Assembly (NCBI RefSeq): GCF_003234935.1 | Contig: NZ_QKSB01000002.1 | Coordinates: forward strand, 434,001-498,000 | Reading direction: 5' to 3' | DNA length: 64,000 bases | DNA from: Putridiphycobacter roseus | GTDB taxonomy: Bacteria; Bacteroidota; Bacteroidia; Flavobacteriales_D; Crocinitomicaceae | Shown here: positions 39,101-46,468 of the stretch, piece after piece | Layout of the letters: each line of letters begins with the position of its first letter | Position numbering within the stretch: the stretch's first letter is position 1 | The notes under the pieces: model-generated | What the model was told of the DNA's origin: nothing | The model's input: only the letters and a program-made list of their open reading frames with translations | Databases searched by the model: none | Program-made: the position numbers and the translations under genes

Positions 39101-41291
39101 TTATAGCGATCAATATAATAATTCTAGTGGTTATGATGCTATAACGGTTTCAAACAAGACGGAGCAATATGCTAATATTGTTGGTGAATTTTTGACTAAG
39201 AATAAGGTCAATTTTGATACTAAAAAAGATACGTTAAGCGTTATTAATTTCTTTAATGCCATTAATGGAGATTGGTTATTGAAGCTTATTAGACAAGATA
39301 ATCAATTCCCAAGAGAGAAAATCAGCATACTTTCTGGAATAAAAACGGCTTTAACATTTTTATATCATCCAAACATTATTTGGATTCCTGTTTCATTAGA
39401 AGAGATTTTAAGAATATCAGGTAGTGCTGGGTTAAAGATGTCTGAAGGATTGTTTTCTGCAAAAAATCTAGGGTCAAAAGAGTTCTCTTTTAGTGATGAT
39501 TTGTTGATGATTGGACTTGAAAAAGTTGACGGTTCATTGCAAATGTATTTATATCCTGTTGAATTAAAAATAGGAGGGTCTAACTTAATTAAAAAGGGAA
39601 TTGACCAGGGAAAGAGAACATCAGATTTATTAAGAAAACATATTGAATCAAATAACTTTCTAGGGGAGTTTTACAAGAACTTTTTCGGAAAATTAGCAAT
39701 TACAAATGCAGAGAAAATGAACCTCTATAAAATATGGGGAAATCAGAAATGGGATACTGTTTTTAAGGAATATCGTAGTGACTTAATGAATAACAATTTC
39801 GATTTTTCAACTAATCTAGATTCTAGGTGTGGTGAATTTGGATTGATACATTTTGGAAATTCTACTATACAGAGAGAGTTAACGTTAAGTTCTGATCACT
39901 TAACAGCAAAATTGTTGGAAGAAGATGGATATAACTTTTTAGTAAAATCGATTGATGAATTAATAGAGTTATTTCATAATACCCAAACTGGAATTGATAA
40001 AGATAGTTTACTAAGTAACAAAGAAGTTCAATTACCAATAGAGAAGACTGTAATTGATACTCCTAAATTATCACCAGAAGTAATTGAAGTAGTAGATGAT
40101 TTTCAACCAGAATTACCTGAACAAGAAATTGAAACTCAATCAGTATCTTCAAATAAAGGAATTGAAATTTTATTTGGGTCTAAAATTAAAGATGGGAGTG
40201 AGGTGATTTGGGAGCCAAATAATACCGATAAAGTAATGCATACTAATACTGGTATTATTGGAACTATGGGTACTGGCAAGACTCAATTTACTAAGTCTTT
40301 GATAGCACAATTGATTAGTAAAGAGAATGATAATATTGGAGAAGATAAACTAGGAGTACTTATTTTTGATTATAAAGGAGATTACATAAAAGATGATTTT
40401 ATAGAAGCGACCTCTGCTAAGGTATTTAAGCCATATCACTTACCATATAATCCATTGGCTTTAGATGCTACAGAAACCTCTAAACCTATGCTTCCCTTGC
40501 ATACAGCAAATGATATTAAAGAAACAATATCAAATGCATTTAATTTAGGAAATGTTCAAAAGCAAAAATTAAGGGATGCAATCATTGAGGCTTATGAATC
40601 TAAAGGTATTTTTAAGTCTAAACCGAATACTTGGAAATTAGCACCTCCAACTATAGAGGATGTTTGTGATATTTATATGTCGGATGAAAATGTTGCTCAA
40701 GATAGTTTGTACGCAGCTATATCTAATCTACAAGATTTTGAAGTATTCGAGCCAGACTCTTTAAAAACTAAGTCTTTGTATGACTTAGTTGAAGGAGTAA
40801 CGGTTATTAATCTTTCTGGATATGACGAGTCTATTCAAAATTTAATTGTAGCTATTACACTGGATGCATTTTATACGCAAATGCAAACCCATGGACACAG
40901 TATAATTGAAGGAAATAAAAGACAAATTAAAAAAATGATTCTGGTAGATGAAGCAGATAACTTTTTAAGTAAAAACTTCAACTCCATTAAGAAAATTTTA
41001 AAAGAAGGAAGAGAATTTGGAGTAGGAACAATATTATCAACTCAATTCTTGAATCACTTCTCTACTAGCGAAAATGATTATTCAAATTATATTTTAACTT
41101 GGATTATTCATAGAGTAAATGAAATTAAAACAAAAGAAGTTGAATCTCTTTTCTCTATCGAATCTAAAGACAAGAGAGATAGCTTAATGAGAACAATTAA
41201 AGGATTAGACAAACATCAAAGCATTGTAAACCTAGCAGGTTCAGAACCTCTGCTAGTTAAGGATAAGGCTTTTTGGGAGTTGATTAAATAA
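36138..41291 (+). CDS. dptH: DNA phosphorothioation-dependent restriction protein DptH (FtsK/HerA-like ATPase)
   Basis: About 1717 residues from the ATG at 36138 (MSKQLYKYIST). ATG 36129 and GTG 36117 are further in-frame choices. The first three-quarters are a large region unique to DptH. The C-terminal part from about 1355 is a HerA/FtsK-type motor, with Walker A (GTMGTGKT) near 1374, Walker B (ILVDEAD) near 1600 and the arginine region TILSTQFLNHF after it. It is the DNA-translocating ATPase of the DndFGH restriction complex. It overlaps dptG and is followed after 26 bp by the DUF262 gene. Confidence 0.9.
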   Translation: MSKQLYKYISTLLVDYFKSQMLFSGERFNLYLENEEHVKGLYQELSETWISSEEFIYKHPEGDGTEYKTYYLKLGEIKLIIASSENASEDYFTMLRNQVAEQKGVFENTAILILFSGKLDSLIGGSGSLIKEGMPLHYKAFKQKLLHDIESLSELKKFEKITLKEVLEQKTKSVVEDNNSIFDYEQIITTLVNKKIRTEDYQNLGLFKNQELSSLSETKNIKHALKDNFELFERLENIHLHGNPEVDLEKLVSETGKQKLSKEDWNEYDFSEIVKWKRDKQERKAPVFLEVIGSNIFNTIWPKADGDTTSAKRNNSIVIFNPDNEFPFEIELKFDQSTRKEGINLVKGKENLSVSSSGHSLKVEISALENNDPISVIHYKDDATNKIYKFKILILPVVETFLKNFDTNFTISNNIKYPQLLLNDSNELIFNSGIGSTIEEQLEVNKNYEIDQESEFKINIDYALISDDLTPFEVTVNEVTIPVAIKTESEPPKPIIGLDVWKDKRQFEANFRYTYEEDVFKLQFKNNERTVRSEFRKNLLLEKQIIESDSFFWTEKSDNELGGGSLEISDDLKNSFNALRNFYKEKDYLPSLVFLKGEVKKLAEDYIEVFLRELHSIKENKPVNKSERDLIWLGVVKEQFNEGLIKYSPLHPINIVYQLSLNEQIGKEEVYSAILKRLNSANLIPFIENDKKVYMPVDSDDSPEWTYYTEYLQSEKSVPQNFIKKLITSKLEGFTHNFDFLFSQSNYSPIILNVINLGDCNEVLQGIFEYYRVYLNKNTTKRPVNLHPIEINIYGSENLVTKFEELTYYDKVEDVEEKLDVKLKTHNFEKEDLLNVFLEKVNFYRKPFPKSTEEYEYAHITFYQFDRNQIERNTNKVDNVKSGLSMNGLMSDVSSSPMNDTYRTGFGTASMPNNETNLSKLVCSYNALVNVATSGENFELDKAICSTINFSIKEHLDKLYINSQWVTYIDPKVDLDFFKEKDDLVIIHYSDQYNNSSGYDAITVSNKTEQYANIVGEFLTKNKVNFDTKKDTLSVINFFNAINGDWLLKLIRQDNQFPREKISILSGIKTALTFLYHPNIIWIPVSLEEILRISGSAGLKMSEGLFSAKNLGSKEFSFSDDLLMIGLEKVDGSLQMYLYPVELKIGGSNLIKKGIDQGKRTSDLLRKHIESNNFLGEFYKNFFGKLAITNAEKMNLYKIWGNQKWDTVFKEYRSDLMNNNFDFSTNLDSRCGEFGLIHFGNSTIQRELTLSSDHLTAKLLEEDGYNFLVKSIDELIELFHNTQTGIDKDSLLSNKEVQLPIEKTVIDTPKLSPEVIEVVDDFQPELPEQEIETQSVSSNKGIEILFGSKIKDGSEVIWEPNNTDKVMHTNTGIIGTMGTGKTQFTKSLIAQLISKENDNIGEDKLGVLIFDYKGDYIKDDFIEATSAKVFKPYHLPYNPLALDATETSKPMLPLHTANDIKETISNAFNLGNVQKQKLRDAIIEAYESKGIFKSKPNTWKLAPPTIEDVCDIYMSDENVAQDSLYAAISNLQDFEVFEPDSLKTKSLYDLVEGVTVINLSGYDESIQNLIVAITLDAFYTQMQTHGHSIIEGNKRQIKKMILVDEADNFLSKNFNSIKKILKEGREFGVGTILSTQFLNHFSTSENDYSNYILTWIIHRVNEIKTKEVESLFSIESKDKRDSLMRTIKGLDKHQSIVNLAGSEPLLVKDKAFWELIK

Positions 41292-41317
41292 TAATAATTT
41301 TTAATAAAAGAACTAAA

Positions 41318-42457
41318 ATGTCTTCAAAAACAAATAATATAGAAGAAATTGAGAAAAAATTAAAAAATGGTATTTTTAATTTAATTCAAGAAAGAAATGA
41401 TTTTTTACTACCGCAAGTACTTGATTTCGTTCAAGTAAAAGAATGGATGAACATTCAGCCAGAATATCAGAGAAGAAGAGTATGGGACATTAAAAGAAAG
41501 TCTCAATTTATTGAATCTTTATTAATGAATGTCCCAATTCCACCAATTTTTCTATTGGAATGGGAATATGGGAGATACGAAGTTATGGATGGTCAACAGA
41601 GGTTAGATGCGATTATTTCTTTTTATTCAAATGAGTTTAAGTTGACTGGAATGAAATATTGGACAGAACTAAATGGATTAAGTTATAATCAATTTTTGCC
41701 TTTGGTTAGAAGAGCCTTAGATAGAAGGAGAATTAGTGCAACTACTATTATGACTGAAAGTGTAGTAGATGATGATGATAAATTAGATCTTCGAAGACTT
41801 GTATTTGAACGATTGAATACAGGTGGAATGAAATTAAATTCACAAGAGATTCGAAATTGTATTTATTCAGGTCAGTTTAATGACCTAATAGTAGATTTAT
41901 CTGGAAATGAGATTTTTACTAAAGCATGGAATATTCCATCTCATTCAGATAATATTAGTGAAGGGAAAATTACCGATAAACTTTCTAATAATACATTATT
42001 CAGAAGAATGGGCGACTGTGAGATAGTTTTAAGGTTTTACGCTCTATTTGAATCCAAACACCTTAAAGGTAGCTTAAAAACCATGATGGATGGCGCAATG
42101 AATCGAAGATTAGACATTACAGATGATGAAATTAAAGTTTTGCGAGAATCATTCATTAATTCCTTAGAATTAGCAAATGAAGTATTTGGAGAAAAAATGT
42201 TTCAAATAACAGATTCAACAACTGGAAAATCAACTCAATCTATTAATTTTTATGATGCTATTTCCGTGATTTTTCATGATCTTCGTTCTAAATCTGCTGA
42301 AATATTAGAAAAAAAAGAAGAAATATTTGAATTAGTTCAGAATTTGATAGCTGTTCCCGAAAATTACGAAAACCTAGTTAATAGGAGAGGTAGTTCTACC
42401 GAAATTTCGGTAATGAAAGCATTCTTTAAAAACGCAATAATCAATCTACTAGATTAA
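41318..42457 (+). CDS. DUF262 (GmrS/ParB-like) protein
   Basis: 379 residues. IQPEYQRRRVWDIKRKSQFIESLLMNVPIPPIFL followed by DGQQRLDAIISF at about 88-99 is the classical DUF262 core. The DGQQR motif is the ParB/Srx-like nucleotide-binding or hydrolysis site. DUF262 proteins occur in many defence loci (GmrSD restriction of modified DNA, BrxU, SspE), and NTP-dependent nuclease control is typical. It overlaps the HEPN gene by one base (TAATG) and runs 26 bp after dptH, so it belongs to the same transcript. No HNH (DUF1607) part is present. Confidence 0.88.
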   Translation: MSSKTNNIEEIEKKLKNGIFNLIQERNDFLLPQVLDFVQVKEWMNIQPEYQRRRVWDIKRKSQFIESLLMNVPIPPIFLLEWEYGRYEVMDGQQRLDAIISFYSNEFKLTGMKYWTELNGLSYNQFLPLVRRALDRRRISATTIMTESVVDDDDKLDLRRLVFERLNTGGMKLNSQEIRNCIYSGQFNDLIVDLSGNEIFTKAWNIPSHSDNISEGKITDKLSNNTLFRRMGDCEIVLRFYALFESKHLKGSLKTMMDGAMNRRLDITDDEIKVLRESFINSLELANEVFGEKMFQITDSTTGKSTQSINFYDAISVIFHDLRSKSAEILEKKEEIFELVQNLIAVPENYENLVNRRGSSTEISVMKAFFKNAIINLLD

Positions 42458-43248
42458 TGGCTTCAATTGATACAATTAAGATTAACTTTCACTCCGTAAT
42501 ATCTGAGATTAAAGGCTGTGTTGATTATTACTCAAATAAAGGAGAAGTAACAAATGCAATAAAATCAAGTTTAAGAAATGATGAAGGAGTTCGCTATCAC
42601 AAAAGTGTTATAGAGGATAAATTCATTAAGGTTAAATTCAGTTCAGATATATATTACAACTCCTTTTTCGTATTGCTGTGTGCTTCTTATGAGAATTTTT
42701 TAACGGAAACATTAAAGGAATCTTTGAATAGATTGAGTGTGTGCAAGAATAAATCACTAATTCCTGAGAAATTAAAACGAATGAATACAAAGTTTTCAGG
42801 TTCGTTACTTACTACACTAGATAAGAAACCTTCTCATTTAAAAATTGATTATAACGAAATTATAGAAAATCTTAATAAGGGAATTGATGGAAAAGGAGAA
42901 TATCAGTTCAATAAAGAAATCGTGTTTTATGTTAAAGGTATATTGAAATTAGAAAGCTTTATCGATTTTTTAGATAAATTCGATCTTGAATTAAAAATAG
43001 ATAAATTTGCTAACACAGAAGAGTTTAAATCATATTTTAAAGAAAGGAATAGGGAGTCTGAGCGTGTTTTAGAAATTGAAAATAAACATAATTCCATTTT
43101 TAGAATAAGAAATAATATTGCTCACAATGGTCGTAGTGCAGATGTAACTAAAGAAAAACTTATTGAAGTTCTTAATTTTCTGGAGGCATTTACAAATGGT
43201 CTTTCAAATTTAATTGACAACAGTATTAAACTCAAGTATTCCGAATAA
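42457..43248 (+). CDS. HEPN-domain protein (MAE_28990/MAE_18760-like)
   Basis: 263 residues. Near the end RIRNNIAHNGR carries the R-x4-H motif (arginine about 218, histidine about 223), the catalytic signature of HEPN ribonucleases. The remainder is helical with a central VLLCASYENFLTETLKESLNRL. This resembles the MAE_28990/MAE_18760 family, which is often coupled with a DUF262 gene. It is translationally coupled with the DUF262 gene, so the two probably act together as an effector/controller pair. It is the last plus-strand gene, 11 bp from the opposing operon. Confidence 0.82.
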   Translation: MASIDTIKINFHSVISEIKGCVDYYSNKGEVTNAIKSSLRNDEGVRYHKSVIEDKFIKVKFSSDIYYNSFFVLLCASYENFLTETLKESLNRLSVCKNKSLIPEKLKRMNTKFSGSLLTTLDKKPSHLKIDYNEIIENLNKGIDGKGEYQFNKEIVFYVKGILKLESFIDFLDKFDLELKIDKFANTEEFKSYFKERNRESERVLEIENKHNSIFRIRNNIAHNGRSADVTKEKLIEVLNFLEAFTNGLSNLIDNSIKLKYSE

Positions 43249-43259
43249 AATCAAAAATA

Positions 43260-46091
43260 TTATTCCAAATTCTCCACTTCTGAAAAAAGCTTTCCTCTAG
43301 TTGTACTTTCTATTCCTTTAAATTCTAACCACAAAGCAAGCCAATTAAAAGGGTCGAATATATCGTGCTCTACTTCGCCTCCAAATAAATAACAATGATG
43401 TTTAATAGTTTGTAAATTTTCATGAACGTTAATTCCTTTTTCAATTAGGTTAATTAGAATAGCTATTTTTAAAAAGGAATAAGGATATGAATATGTTATT
43501 TCCTCATCTTTCTTAATTATCATTAATAGTTCATTAGCCCAATTCTCTATTAATTCTAAGTTGCTTGAAAAACTGAAGAGTTGAATTATATTCCAGAGCT
43601 TATAATTCTGGTTATTATTTAGTCCTGCATTTAAATGGTATTGCTCAAGATTTGGATTAGTATTTAAAGTAAATTCAATTTCATTTTTAATGTCATACAA
43701 TCCATTTTTAATTATTTTTTTGTCAATAAAACTGTAGTCTAAATTGTAATTATTTACTCTTAATCTTCCTATCTCAGCAAGAGAATTTCCAATATATTCT
43801 TTTTGACCTGTATTTATAAAACCTATTAAACTTTCCTTATAGCATTCAAGAGATAATTCAATGTCTTGTTTACCAGAATAACAATTGCCTATATGGTATA
43901 AGCAAGAGTATTGATTTGAATAATCTTTAATATCATAATATATATTTGAAGCAATCTTATAATATTCAAGAGCCTTTTCATAATCCCTGAAGCAATTCTC
44001 ATAAACTCTGCCTATTTCAGAATTAAACATAGCGGTATTAGAATTTTTAAAATCTATTTCTTTTGACTTTGATAATATTTCTAATCCGTTATTAAATAAA
44101 GATATTGCTTTTTCTGGCTGACGCTCTTTGATTAATTCTCCTTCAATTAAATATAAATGAACAGATTTTTCAGTATCCTTTAATTGTGAGTTGCAAAATT
44201 TCATCTGTTCTAAAATCTTCTCAGCATTTTTAAAGTCATTATTTCTATAATAAAGTTGAGCAACCATAGTTAAATCATCAATAGCCATATCATACTGTCC
44301 AAGTTTCATATGAGCTTTAGCACCTTCTTTATTAATTTTTATGCCATATTGAATATATCCTCGGGTAAATAAATACTTATATAATGCACTTGCAAATCCC
44401 GTAATAATAGTCAAATAATCTTTTTCATTAGAATGTTTTAGACAATCTTTACAATAAGCAGAATGTACAGATCTTTTAATTGCATTTATATAGTTGGGCA
44501 GCTCGACCTCATACCTCCATATAGTATCTTCCCAACTTTCTGTTTGAACATTTTGATGAAAAATAACAAGTGCTTCTATCATTAAATTATTGAATGCCTC
44601 AATTTTTAATTGATGCCAAATCTTTAATGATTTTGACATTGCTTCAGATATTACAAATTGTTTAATTGGGTTAAGTAGTGTTATTCTGACTTGGTTAGAA
44701 GGATCACATTCTTTGTCTATTAAATTAAATTGATTTAATCTTGCAATAATAAAGTCAATATCATCAATAAATACATCATCTGTTAGTTTGTTTTTATTGA
44801 ATATCTCAAGAGTAATTTCCTTACAGCCGATTGGGAAATTTGTTAGTAATGCTAAAACCAGCTGCTCAGACAAATTAAGGGCTTCATAACATAGTTTTAA
44901 AGAATAATTTAGAGAAGTTTTAGAGTTTTGCTCTTTTCTTAATGGAGAACTAATGAATTTAACTCCTTTTTCTTTCAGCTTATCTTTTACTTTGTTAGAG
45001 CTTTTATAAAATGAAATTAAGCCTACTAATAATTTTATGGTCAGAACATGGCCATTTGAAAATTTTGAGACCCAATTTAAATCTGTGATATTATAATCAG
45101 GTAAAGCATTTTTTAAAAGTAAATTTGACTCACTTTCAGACAATCCATTTAATTTTATTGTTTTGACTTTAAATGTTAAAGCGTCTAAATTAATTTGAGA
45201 AGTAACAATAAACTTAACGTTAGTGGTGTAGCGATTTAAATTTTCTAAAAAAGTTAATGTTTTATCTCCATCCGTTTTTAAAAGTCTTTCTAGTCCATCT
45301 AAAACAAGAATTAAATCAGTTCCATCTAAAACATTAATTAAATCTGAGATTGAACGTACTTTAAACTCAGTTAATATTTCAATTATTAAATCTTGAATTG
45401 AGCTAAATTTTTCGGTTTCAAACCATTTTACTTGTTGTTCGAATCCTTTTAATGATTTTATCAATAACTCAGTTTTACCAATTCCTCCAATACCAGAAAT
45501 AACAATAAATTTCTCTTCCTTAATTGCAAAATGAATTTCATTTATATAATCTTCTCTACCGATAAAGCTTAATTCAGGATTAGGAACTTTATGCAAAGAA
45601 TAAATAGATAAATCTTCTTCAGATAATAGATTTCTTTTTAATTTATCTGTTAGCCCTTTTTTGATTATAAGAATTTCTTCTCTTGGAATAATTCCATCAT
45701 CATATTTAATATGGCAATCAGTACATAGTCTTATTAAGTTGTGATGAAAATGTGAAAATGAATCTGACCAAGGAATAATATGAGCATCATCCATACGGTG
45801 GCCAGAGGTACATCTAGCACATTGACCATTTGACTCTACTTTAAGGAATTCTTTAATGAATTTTGGTATTGCAGGTCTTTTTTCTTTAGGGTCTTTCACC
45901 CATTTTTCTTGTAAAAAATTTTCAAACTCATCTAAATCAAATTCTTTAAATTTAATTTCTCGTTTACCTGCAAAAACTTTTAACTTATGATCTCTGACTC
46001 CTGTTTTAACATAAGAATATAAAAGCTCTTTTGTTATACCAAGTTTTAATGCAGCTTGGTTTTCGTTAAGGAGTTTATCTTCAGTAATCAT
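43260..46091 (-). CDS. HTH-HNH nuclease-STAND NTPase-TPR fusion protein
   Basis: 943 residues. Residues 1-62 look like an excisionase-type helix-turn-helix (LNENQAALKLGITKELLYSYV). An HNH nuclease with a Cys zinc site covers about 80-140 (C91, C94, H104 in DDAHIIPW, N118, C123, C126, H127). FIGRE at 176-180 opens a STAND ATPase with Walker A GIGGIGKT 200-207, Walker B LVLDGLE (D265) and the GLSESES element. A winged helix and a TPR-type array (about 540-790) follow. STAND proteins with an N-terminal nuclease and C-terminal repeats are ligand-triggered antiviral switches (Avs-like). It is coupled with dndE by a one-base overlap (TAATG). I know of no named family with this content in a dnd operon. 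Confidence 0.85.
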   Translation of the reverse strand: MITEDKLLNENQAALKLGITKELLYSYVKTGVRDHKLKVFAGKREIKFKEFDLDEFENFLQEKWVKDPKEKRPAIPKFIKEFLKVESNGQCARCTSGHRMDDAHIIPWSDSFSHFHHNLIRLCTDCHIKYDDGIIPREEILIIKKGLTDKLKRNLLSEEDLSIYSLHKVPNPELSFIGREDYINEIHFAIKEEKFIVISGIGGIGKTELLIKSLKGFEQQVKWFETEKFSSIQDLIIEILTEFKVRSISDLINVLDGTDLILVLDGLERLLKTDGDKTLTFLENLNRYTTNVKFIVTSQINLDALTFKVKTIKLNGLSESESNLLLKNALPDYNITDLNWVSKFSNGHVLTIKLLVGLISFYKSSNKVKDKLKEKGVKFISSPLRKEQNSKTSLNYSLKLCYEALNLSEQLVLALLTNFPIGCKEITLEIFNKNKLTDDVFIDDIDFIIARLNQFNLIDKECDPSNQVRITLLNPIKQFVISEAMSKSLKIWHQLKIEAFNNLMIEALVIFHQNVQTESWEDTIWRYEVELPNYINAIKRSVHSAYCKDCLKHSNEKDYLTIITGFASALYKYLFTRGYIQYGIKINKEGAKAHMKLGQYDMAIDDLTMVAQLYYRNNDFKNAEKILEQMKFCNSQLKDTEKSVHLYLIEGELIKERQPEKAISLFNNGLEILSKSKEIDFKNSNTAMFNSEIGRVYENCFRDYEKALEYYKIASNIYYDIKDYSNQYSCLYHIGNCYSGKQDIELSLECYKESLIGFINTGQKEYIGNSLAEIGRLRVNNYNLDYSFIDKKIIKNGLYDIKNEIEFTLNTNPNLEQYHLNAGLNNNQNYKLWNIIQLFSFSSNLELIENWANELLMIIKKDEEITYSYPYSFLKIAILINLIEKGINVHENLQTIKHHCYLFGGEVEHDIFDPFNWLALWLEFKGIESTTRGKLFSEVENLE

Positions 46092-46468
46092 TATCTGTTT
46101 ATCTTCTCAACCAAAAAATCAAAACCATCCACATTAGGTCTGTCTTCTAATTCAGAGTCTATAAGTTGTAATCCGTGATCAAGATGAAGTTTGATGTATT
46201 TAGGAATGTCTTTATCTGTTTTATATAAATTGTAGTGAGTACAAATCATTCCAACATAAGTATTGCTATTATCTCCAAACAAAACAGACTTAGAGTATTC
46301 CTTTCCGCTTGAGTTTAAAACATCATTTATGTCTAATTTTATATCTTTTGACAAAGAATAAGTAAACGCTATTCTAGCAATTACATTTTCTGCACCCAAA
46401 CTTAATCTATGTGTTAGTTTAGAGACAACTTCTTTATTTTCTTTACTAGTTCTAATTTGTGAAAACAT
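46091..46468 (-). CDS. dndE: DNA sulfur modification protein DndE
   Basis: About 125 residues from the ATG at 46468 (MFSQIRTSKENKEVVSKLTHRLSLGAENVIARIAFTYSL), the usual size of DndE. The earlier ATG at 46504 would add 12 residues overlapping dndD more deeply. DndE is a small tetrameric protein that binds nicked DNA through lysines and is essential for phosphorothioation. It overlaps dndD by 17 bases and the HNH-STAND gene by one. Confidence 0.88.
   Translation of the reverse strand: MFSQIRTSKENKEVVSKLTHRLSLGAENVIARIAFTYSLSKDIKLDINDVLNSSGKEYSKSVLFGDNSNTYVGMICTHYNLYKTDKDIPKYIKLHLDHGLQLIDSELEDRPNVDGFDFLVEKINR

Noticed and set aside
41318..42457. The DUF262 gene as the missing dndB
   Set aside because: DndB carries DGQHR in a different context. 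Here the YQRRRVW...DGQQRLDAI order is that of DUF262.
43260..46091. The HNH-STAND protein as a ScoMcrA-type phosphorothioate-binding enzyme
   Set aside because: No sulfur-binding (SBD) domain pattern was found. The domains seen are HTH, HNH, STAND and TPR, so direct recognition of phosphorothioate is not supported.
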